Source: Deltaproteobacteria bacterium (GTDB taxonomy: Bacteria; Desulfobacterota; DSM-4660; Desulfatiglandales; HGW-15). From it: a DNA stretch of 12,346 bases. The stretch covers positions 1 to 12,346 of the forward strand of contig JAFDIX010000053.1 in NCBI GenBank assembly GCA_019307805.1. Direction: 5' to 3'. The position numbers and the translations under genes are program-made. Below are positions 6,750-12,346 of this stretch, piece after piece; the first letter of the stretch is position 1; each line of letters starts with the position of its first letter. The notes under the pieces were generated by a model. The model was given only the letters and a program-made list of their open reading frames with translations, had not been told where the DNA came from and searched no databases.

Positions 6750-6790
6750 GGGCATCTTGTCGCGTTGAGACGAGGTGCCCTTTTATTTGA
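6750..6790 (+). terminator. Strong terminator or attenuator upstream of rpsA
   Basis: GGGCATCTTGTC (6750-6761) pairs with GACGAGGTGCCC (6769-6780) over twelve base pairs (two G-U), with a seven-base loop, followed by TTTTATTTGA. This is the strongest intrinsic-terminator shape in the window. It ends 51 nt before the rpsA ATG. With the hairpin at 6590-6616 it brackets a stretch of about 140 nt, so it either ends a separate small RNA or acts as an attenuator in the rpsA leader. Confidence 0.75.
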
Positions 6791-6815
6791 TAGATTTTGG
6801 GTAAAATTTTATAGA
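6787..6815 (+). promoter_or_regulatory. Candidate promoter for rpsA
   Basis: TTGATA (6787-6792), a 17-nt spacer and TATAGA (6810-6815) lie directly behind the terminator hairpin. A start near 6822 would leave about 20 nt of leader that still includes GGGGGTG in front of the ATG at 6842. The region is AT-rich, so a chance match is possible. Confidence 0.4.
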
Positions 6816-6841
6816 TAAAAAATGTGGGGGTGCTCATAGTA

Positions 6842-8635
6842 ATGGTAAAAGCAACAGATGAAATGAAAGAAGACCTATCCTTGGCCACCGAAGAGGATGA
6901 TTCGGCACTCGGTGATGACCAGGGCGTCCTTGATGACGAGAATCAGGACATCATTGAGGACGGCCAGAGCTTTATGGAACTATACGAAGAGAGCCTGACA
7001 AACGTCAGTGAAGGAAAGGTTGTCAAGGGTGAAATCGTACAAATCGATAAGGAGTTTGTGCTGGTAGATATCGGTTATAAATCGGAAGGGCAAATCCGTA
7101 TCGCAGAGTTTATCAACCTGGAGGGCGAGCTGACTGCCAAAGTTAGCGATAAGGTAGATGTCCTTGTTGTACGGAAAGAGAATAAAGACGGACGCATTAT
7201 TCTTTCAAAAGAAAAAGCCGCTCGGGTCAAGCTATGGGATGTGGTTGAGGAGGCCTACAAAAATGAAGGGACCATCAAGGGTAAAATCATTTCTCAAGTG
7301 AAAGGCGGACTTTCCGTTGATATCGGCCTGCAGGCATTCCTGCCCGGTTCCCAAGCCGGTTTGAGACCTGTCAGGGATCTGGGGACCCTCATTGGAACCG
7401 AGCATGAGTTCAGAATACTCAAGTATGAAAGGCGTCAGGGGAATATCGTTCTGTCTCGCAGGGCCGCCCTGGAAGAAGAAAGAAAGGCCCTTCGGGAAAA
7501 AACTTTTAAACTTCTGGAAAAGGATGCAGTTCTTGAAGGGATAGTCACAAATATTAAGGATTACGGGATATTTGTAGACCTGGGCGGAATCGACGGCCTG
7601 CTCCACATCACGGATATCGCCTGGCGCAGGATAGGTCATCCGTCGGAACTGTATCAGGTGGGTGATGACATAACGGTCAAGATTTTGAAATTTGACAAGG
7701 AGAAAGAGAGGGTGTCCCTCGGTCTCAAGCAATTGAGTCCTGATCCATGGACCGGCGTCGATGAGAAGTATCCTGTCGATAGCGTAGTCAAGGGCAGGGT
7801 TGCACGGTTGACTAATTTTGGGGCATTTGTGGAACTGGAGGAAGGCGTTGAAGGGCTGATTCATGTTTCTGAAATGTCTTGGACCGGCAATATCAGGCAT
7901 CCCTCTCAGGTACTGAGCGCGGAAACCGATGTGGAAACCAAGGTTTTGAGTCTGGATGTTGCAAAAAAACGAATTTCATTGAGTATTAAGCAACTGGAGC
8001 CCAATCCCTGGGATCTCATTGCTGAAAATTATCCCATTGGAGCCATTATAGAAGGAAAGATAAAGAATATTACCGACTTTGGTCTTTTTATCGGCATTGA
8101 TGAAGGCATTGATGGTCTTGTCCATATATCAGATATCTCCTGGACCGAAAAAATTAACAATCCTTCAGAGATCTACAATAAAGGGGATGAGGTTCGGACG
8201 GTTATCCTGGATATCGACAAGGAGAATGAGCGTTTTTCGTTGGGAATCAAACAACTTGAGCCTGATCCCTGGACAGCCGTTTCCGAAAAATATATACCCG
8301 GCACGCAGGTGAGCGGGATCGTGAAGAGTATTACCGATTTCGGCATCTTTGTAGAATTGGAGGTCGGAATAGAGGGACTGATTCACGTTTCCCAATTACC
8401 CAAGAACAATAAAGAGGGCAATCCGTTAACGGCTTTTCAGGTGAAGGATGAGATAAAGGCCGTGGTTGTAAATGTTTCTGCAGAGGACAAAAGAATCGGG
8501 CTGTCCATGCGAAAACTGGAGCAAAACGCAGAAAGAAACCTTCATAAAAATTATGTGCAAAACCAGGAACGCGCCACGTCAAATCTCGGAGAGCTCTTAA
8601 AAGAAAAGATAAAGAATTTTGAGCCCCAAGCGTAG
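6842..8635 (+). CDS. rpsA: 30S ribosomal protein S1
   Basis: S1 is the mRNA-binding protein of the small ribosomal subunit and helps unfold messages at initiation. From ATG 6842 it has 597 residues and six S1 (OB-fold) domains at about 59-125, 143-206, 229-299, 314-385, 402-472 and 487-560, as in long proteobacterial S1. Domains 3-6 carry the typical FGxFV and GLxHxS motifs. The linkers repeat KQLxPDPW or KQLEPNPW. Domains 1 and 2 are divergent, as expected for the ribosome-docking half. The first 50 residues are very acidic (19 Asp or Glu), longer than the short N-terminus of E. coli S1 (557 residues in total). ATG 6842 is preferred because GGGGGTG lies about 10 nt upstream; an in-frame GTG at 6824 would add six residues but lacks a clear ribosome-binding site. 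It seems to be transcribed alone. Confidence 0.95.
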   Translation: MVKATDEMKEDLSLATEEDDSALGDDQGVLDDENQDIIEDGQSFMELYEESLTNVSEGKVVKGEIVQIDKEFVLVDIGYKSEGQIRIAEFINLEGELTAKVSDKVDVLVVRKENKDGRIILSKEKAARVKLWDVVEEAYKNEGTIKGKIISQVKGGLSVDIGLQAFLPGSQAGLRPVRDLGTLIGTEHEFRILKYERRQGNIVLSRRAALEEERKALREKTFKLLEKDAVLEGIVTNIKDYGIFVDLGGIDGLLHITDIAWRRIGHPSELYQVGDDITVKILKFDKEKERVSLGLKQLSPDPWTGVDEKYPVDSVVKGRVARLTNFGAFVELEEGVEGLIHVSEMSWTGNIRHPSQVLSAETDVETKVLSLDVAKKRISLSIKQLEPNPWDLIAENYPIGAIIEGKIKNITDFGLFIGIDEGIDGLVHISDISWTEKINNPSEIYNKGDEVRTVILDIDKENERFSLGIKQLEPDPWTAVSEKYIPGTQVSGIVKSITDFGIFVELEVGIEGLIHVSQLPKNNKEGNPLTAFQVKDEIKAVVVNVSAEDKRIGLSMRKLEQNAERNLHKNYVQNQERATSNLGELLKEKIKNFEPQA

Positions 8636-8966
8636 CTGAAAACCGGAAATAGGAATAGGACACGCCATTAAGACCGGCTGACGGTTCCTATGTGCAAGGA
8701 CCGTCTGGTGAAAATGATGAGTCCCCTTGTGATCAGATTCATTGTCGGTAGCCGGCGGGACAGATATATATGGTCTAGGAAAGACTGCCCCATCAAAGTC
8801 TCTTTAAATCCCAATTGACCCAATCCATTCCAACCGCACTCGTTTTTTCAAAACGTAATCAATGCGCCATCTTTATTTTTGCATTGACTTCCATTTGTCC
8901 CGGGAAGGATCAAAAATATTGATAAAACCCATTCATTTGGTATAAGGGTTTGGTAACGATGGCGGA
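8636..8966. other. Intergenic region between rpsA and the efflux operon
   Basis: About 330 nt without a coding frame I can support on either strand. It holds a hairpin near its left end (GACGG-T-TCCT at 8680-8689 with AGGACCGTC at 8697-8705). That hairpin lacks a T-run, so it is only a weak candidate for an rpsA 3' structure. A five-base inverted repeat AGACT/AGTCT (8782-8786, 8797-8801) is probably chance. At its right end is the promoter at 8919-8946. No regulator gene or clear operator was found. Confidence 0.5.
8919..8946 (+). promoter_or_regulatory. Candidate sigma-70 promoter for the RND efflux genes
   Basis: TTGATA (8919-8924), a 16-nt spacer and TATAAG (8941-8946) match consensus at 5 of 6 bases in each box. 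A start near 8953 would give a leader of about 30 nt to the preferred ATG at 8985, but only about 14 nt to the ATG at 8967. This favours the later start. Confidence 0.5.
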
Positions 8967-8984
8967 ATGGGGTGCCCGGTCCTA

Positions 8985-10274
8985 ATGATGACAAGATCAA
9001 ATGACACATTGAAGCGGCTTTTATTGCATGTCGGGTTGGCGATCGCACTGGGACTGTTCTTGTCGTGCAGTGACAAGGATGAGAATCCCGGGGTGCGCGC
9101 CCACGGCGTGGCCCCGCAAAAGCAGGCGAAACAGGTCAGAATTCAGTCAGTGAAGGCGGTGGCCTCGCAAAAGCATATAGAACAGGTCGGGACCCTTTGC
9201 GCACACCTCAAGGTGAAAGTGGTGAGTGAACTTGGAGGTACCATAGAGAAGCTCTCCTTTGAGCGGGGTGACAGGGTCAGGAAAGGACAAGTTCTCGCGG
9301 AAATCAGCACAAGCAGTATTAGGATAGAGGTGGCGCAGGCAAAGGCCACCGTAGCCGTAGCAGAGAGTCACAAGAAAAAGACCCAGAAAGGGAGCCGCCC
9401 CGAAGAGATCAGCATTGCGATGGCCCGGGTAGTGCAGGCAGAGGCAGCACTCCAGGAGGCGGAAAACAACTTCAGAAGAATTCAAAGCCTGCATGGCCGG
9501 AACGCCATTTCCAACAGCGACTTTGATACTGCAAAAAAGGGTGTGGACACAGCCCGCGCCAATCTGGATTCAACGGAACTGGAGTTGGAGTTGGCCAGAA
9601 AGGGCCCAAGAATCGAAGACAGGGAGGCTGCCAAAGCCAGCCTTCAGCAGGCCAGGGCTGCCCTGGCCCTGGCAAGAGATCGTCTTCGAAAGTCCATTCT
9701 CAGGTCACCATGTGATGGGATCGTAGCGTTTCGCACTCTGGAAGAAAGAGAAGTGGTAGGGCCGGGAACAACCATCACCCAGATCGTAGACAGGGAAAAA
9801 ATGAAAATCAAGCTCTCCCTGGGTGAACGTTATGTGTCCATCCTTGAAAGGGAAAGGCGTTTTCCCTTTCTCATTGATGCTATCCCGGGGGAGGAATTTG
9901 AAGCGCGATTAACCTTTGTGTCGCCCACCGCAGACCCTTTCACCCATTCCTTTCCACTGGAGCTTTCAGTGGTAGATCCTGATCCGAAAATGGCAGACGG
10001 TATGACCGTTAGGGTTGCCTTTCCCCTTGTGAACCCAAGGAAGTCTGTCAAGGTCCCCTCTGCATGGCTTGCAGAAGAAAAGGGTGTTATCGGGTTATTT
10101 GTGGTCAAAGAGGGAAGGGCTGTATTCAGGAAGGTCGCCTTGGGTTCCTACTATGCCCACACAGTAGAAATCCTTTCCGGAGTGAGAGAAAATGAATTGG
10201 TGATCACGAATCCATCAGGCCTGAAAAGTGGAGACCAGGTGCAGTACGAGGGAGCTGCGCCTTCAATTCGTTGA
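8985..10274 (+). CDS. RND efflux periplasmic adaptor (membrane fusion protein), probable lipoprotein
   Basis: An HlyD/AcrA-type adaptor of 429 residues from ATG 8985. The N-terminus has a positively charged start and a hydrophobic stretch ending LGLFLSC, followed by SDKDENPG. This resembles a lipoprotein signal, though the lipobox FLSC is not canonical (Leu at -2, Phe at -3). Next comes a biotinyl-lipoyl-like segment (LKVKVVSELGGTIEKLSFERGDRVRKGQVLAEI region), then a long alpha-helical hairpin of two similar heptad-rich arms (GSRPEEISIA and KGPRIEDREAAKASL mark matching points). The second lipoyl half is SPCDGIVAFRTLEEREVVGPG. The beta-barrel and membrane-proximal domains follow (ADGMTVRVAFPL, KVPSAWL, LVITNPSGLKSGDQV). 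It would link the pump to an outer-membrane channel. ATG 8967 is also in frame, but the ribosome-binding sequence GGGGTG and the promoter position favour 8985 or 8988. The exported compound is unknown. Confidence 0.88.
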   Translation: MMTRSNDTLKRLLLHVGLAIALGLFLSCSDKDENPGVRAHGVAPQKQAKQVRIQSVKAVASQKHIEQVGTLCAHLKVKVVSELGGTIEKLSFERGDRVRKGQVLAEISTSSIRIEVAQAKATVAVAESHKKKTQKGSRPEEISIAMARVVQAEAALQEAENNFRRIQSLHGRNAISNSDFDTAKKGVDTARANLDSTELELELARKGPRIEDREAAKASLQQARAALALARDRLRKSILRSPCDGIVAFRTLEEREVVGPGTTITQIVDREKMKIKLSLGERYVSILERERRFPFLIDAIPGEEFEARLTFVSPTADPFTHSFPLELSVVDPDPKMADGMTVRVAFPLVNPRKSVKVPSAWLAEEKGVIGLFVVKEGRAVFRKVALGSYYAHTVEILSGVRENELVITNPSGLKSGDQVQYEGAAPSIR

Positions 10275-10489
10275 ATGTAAAGGAATCATTCAGTAGTCCT
10301 GCAAGAAAAAACAGCCTTTGCGACATGGCGCGCGGCACAAGGCTGACGGTCCAGGCGCTGTGAATCTTCCTTCGCCGCTTTTCCCTTCTGCCTTGTACCT
10401 TGTGCCTTTCAGCCATACCCTTAGTGCAATGGCTTTCTGTTTCTCATCGAAAATCTTGATCCAGCAACATAAGGTTGGGTTGGTCACGC
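10275..10489. repeat. 215-nt spacer with CCTTGTGCC-type repeats and inverted repeat
   Basis: This gap separates two genes that are normally adjacent. It holds overlapping near-identical units CCTTGTACC and CCTTGTGCC at 10391-10406 within a pyrimidine-rich run. GGCACAAGG at 10334-10342 is the exact reverse complement of 10398-10406, so a nine-base-pair stem with a loop of about 55 nt is possible. No open frame with a credible start is seen. It may be a small intergenic repeat element inserted into the operon; copies elsewhere in the genome cannot be checked here. Confidence 0.4.
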
Positions 10490-12346
10490 ATGTTTATCAC
10501 AAAATTCGGTGTTGAAAGACCAGTTGTCGTTCGGATGGCCCTGATCCTCATTGTGGTTCTGGGCATATACTCCTATCGCGCCATGCCCCGATTTCTTGAT
10601 CCGGATTTGACCATTGGCGAGGGCATTGCAGTGACCATTGCCCCGGGGTTTTCGCCCGAGGAGATGGAAAAGCTGGTCACCAACAAGATCGAGGAGGAAC
10701 TCAAGGGCATCACTGAGATCAGGCGGCACGAATCCTACTCCTTTGAGGGCACCTCCAAGATCAATATCAGCTTTCAGACCCACTTGAATGAATATGAAAT
10801 TGACCGGGGCATGCAGGAAGTTCGGAATGCCGTGGACCGGGTAGAGGACCTTCCTGAAGAGGCCAGGGTCCCCAGAGTGCTTGAAATTGATATTGCCCTT
10901 ATTCCTGTCTGCCTGGTGGGGTTGTCAGGCGAATTCCCTCGCATGCAACTTCAGGATATAGCGAAGGATGTGGCGGAAATCATGGAGGACATCAAGGGGG
11001 TGTCTGAAGTCGATGTGCAAGGGGAGAGAGAGAACGAAATATGGGTTGAATTAAATCCCCGCCGTATGGCCGCGTACGGTATATCCACAATGGAGCTTGC
11101 CCAGGCAATTTCCAATCGTTCCAAGAATATGCCTGGGGGTACACTCGAAATGGGAGCCCATGAGACATCCATAAGGCTCGTGGGGGAACCCCCTCTGCCC
11201 CAGGAACTCTCCGAACTCGTTTTGAGAAGCGATGACGGCGGAACGATCTACCTGAGAGATGTTGCCAGGGTGACGCCAACCCTCGAAAAGGCCCGCACCC
11301 TGGTATATATTGACAAGAAAAATGCCCTTGTCCTGGCGGTCAAGCGCAAGAAAAATACCGACATGATTCAGATCGTGGATCAGGTCAAGCATTTGCTTGC
11401 AGGTGTTGAAAAGGAATACCCCGGCTTGAAAGCCACCCTCTACTTTGACCAGTCCCACGAAAGTAAAAAGAGAATCAAGGAACTGCAGATAAATGCCATG
11501 CTCGGGATTATTGCAGTCTTTATTATCCTCTGCCTTTCCATGGGAATTCGCAATGCCTTGTATGCATCCATAGGCATACCGGTCGCCTTCTTCCTTACTT
11601 TCATTTTCATGAATATTTTTGGTCTTTCCATAGACGGGGTGTCCCTTTTCGCCCTTATCCTGGTGTTGGGAATCCTGGTGGATGACGCCATCGTGGTCCT
11701 TGAAAACATCTTTCGTTATATAGAACAGGGACTTCCCCCTGTGGATGCGACTCTACAGGGGAGCAGGGAGGTGCTGGGACCGGTCCTTGCTTCTGTATCC
11801 ACCAACATGGCCGCCTTTTTTCCGCTTCTATTCATGATCGGGGGCATCATTGGCCGATTTCTTCAAATCCTGCCCCAGGTAGTGCTTTTTGCCCTTGCGG
11901 CCTCTTTGTTTGAGGTCTTTTTTATGATGCCCTCCCATATCGTTGAGTTGACACCGAAAAAGGCAGCCAAGAAGGCAGCCTCTGGAAGGGGCCTCGATAT
12001 TTTTCGACCCCTACGAAGGTTCTACTACCCCTGTCTGCGCGCTATTCTGAAACACAGGTACATTTCGGTGCTGGTGATCGTCCTGTCGACCGTGTTGGCA
12101 TTTGTGCTCTATTTTCAAACCGACTTTGAAATGTTCCCCAAAAGTGATGCTTTCCCCCGCTTTAATATCCATTTTGATCTGCCCATAGGATCTACTCTGG
12201 ATCGCACGAAAGAGACTTTGCTAACCCTCTCCGACCTTGTGAAGAAAAAGGTCGGTAGTGAACTGAAGGCACCCATCGCCATTGCCGGTAGGAAGGAAGT
12301 GAACTATGAGCCCCTTTTTGGATCTCATTATGGGATGTTGAGTGTG
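10490..12346 (+). CDS. RND family efflux permease, 3' end beyond the window
   Basis: An open frame of 619 codons runs from ATG 10490 off the end of the window, roughly 60 percent of a usual 1,000-1,050 residue RND pump. TM1 is near residues 15-31 (ALILIVVLGIYSYRAMP), followed by the periplasmic porter region (PGFSPEEMEKLV, LPEEARVPRV, GVSEVDVQGERE, ISNRSKNMPGG). TM2 begins near 334. TM4 contains LVDDAIVVLENI with D398 and D399 at the positions of the AcrB proton-relay pair D407/D408. TM7 begins near 525 (ISVLVIVLSTVLAF). The protein uses proton influx to drive export through the adaptor encoded just upstream. It looks more like the hydrophobe/multidrug (HAE) group than heavy-metal pumps, but substrate is unknown. 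An in-frame TGA at 10457-10459 limits the start; ATG 10490 matches family N-termini (FITKFGVERPVVV), although the upstream AAGGTTGGG is a weak, rather distant ribosome-binding site. Confidence 0.93.
   Translation, partial: MFITKFGVERPVVVRMALILIVVLGIYSYRAMPRFLDPDLTIGEGIAVTIAPGFSPEEMEKLVTNKIEEELKGITEIRRHESYSFEGTSKINISFQTHLNEYEIDRGMQEVRNAVDRVEDLPEEARVPRVLEIDIALIPVCLVGLSGEFPRMQLQDIAKDVAEIMEDIKGVSEVDVQGERENEIWVELNPRRMAAYGISTMELAQAISNRSKNMPGGTLEMGAHETSIRLVGEPPLPQELSELVLRSDDGGTIYLRDVARVTPTLEKARTLVYIDKKNALVLAVKRKKNTDMIQIVDQVKHLLAGVEKEYPGLKATLYFDQSHESKKRIKELQINAMLGIIAVFIILCLSMGIRNALYASIGIPVAFFLTFIFMNIFGLSIDGVSLFALILVLGILVDDAIVVLENIFRYIEQGLPPVDATLQGSREVLGPVLASVSTNMAAFFPLLFMIGGIIGRFLQILPQVVLFALAASLFEVFFMMPSHIVELTPKKAAKKAASGRGLDIFRPLRRFYYPCLRAILKHRYISVLVIVLSTVLAFVLYFQTDFEMFPKSDAFPRFNIHFDLPIGSTLDRTKETLLTLSDLVKKKVGSELKAPIAIAGRKEVNYEPLFGSHYGMLSV

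Noticed and set aside
6705..6750. tRNA-like anticodon stretch (GGATTGTAATCC)
   Set aside because: No acceptor stem, T-loop TTCGA motif or correct anticodon stem could be assembled around it.
6619..6888. Reverse-strand open frame (89 residues) between the Mo operon and rpsA
   Set aside because: It runs antisense into rpsA, across a strong + strand terminator, with no recognisable domain; intergenic RNA structure explains the region better.
8680..8705. rpsA terminator
   Set aside because: A hairpin can be drawn but has a bulge and no T-run after it, so it is not listed as a terminator.

Overview
The window (12,346 bases, moderately GC-rich) looks like chromosome of an anaerobic, probably Desulfobacterota (deltaproteobacterial) organism. 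This is inferred from protein style: a DUF1847 cysteine protein, an iron-sulfur Old Yellow Enzyme tail, a small FMN nitroreductase, a three-subunit molybdenum hydroxylase and a six-domain S1 protein with an acidic N-terminus. Intergenic CCTTGTGCC-type repeats fit the same guess. All genes seen are on the + strand. No mobile element, CRISPR array, tRNA or rRNA was found.

Layout. 2-178: last 58 codons of an Old Yellow Enzyme-type flavin oxidoreductase with a four-cysteine [4Fe-4S] motif. 252-950: DUF1847 protein. 1157-1762: tandem CBS plus ACT-like sensor protein behind a strong sigma-70-type promoter. 1863-2554: nitroreductase whose reading frame is broken near its start by a perfect 29-bp tandem duplication. 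2612-2636: terminator-like hairpin just ahead of a compact operon (2664-6484) for the FAD, [2Fe-2S] and molybdopterin subunits of a xanthine dehydrogenase-family hydroxylase. 6485-6841: two terminator-like hairpins about 150 nt apart bracket a foldable interval (possible small RNA or leader), followed by a candidate promoter. 6842-8635: rpsA. 8636-8966: intergenic, with a promoter at its right end. 8985-10274 and 10490-12346 (cut by the window edge): periplasmic adaptor and inner-membrane pump of an RND efflux system, separated by an unusual 215-nt spacer.

How the genes work together. The three hydroxylase subunits form one electron-transfer enzyme (substrate at Mo, then two [2Fe-2S] clusters, then FAD). 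The adaptor and RND pump form two of the three parts of a tripartite efflux complex; no outer-membrane channel gene is in view. The left part is a loose set of redox and sensory genes. No single new multi-gene system is evident. The best leads are the frameshifting duplication (with a possible slippery heptamer that would restore the frame) and the structured interval upstream of rpsA.
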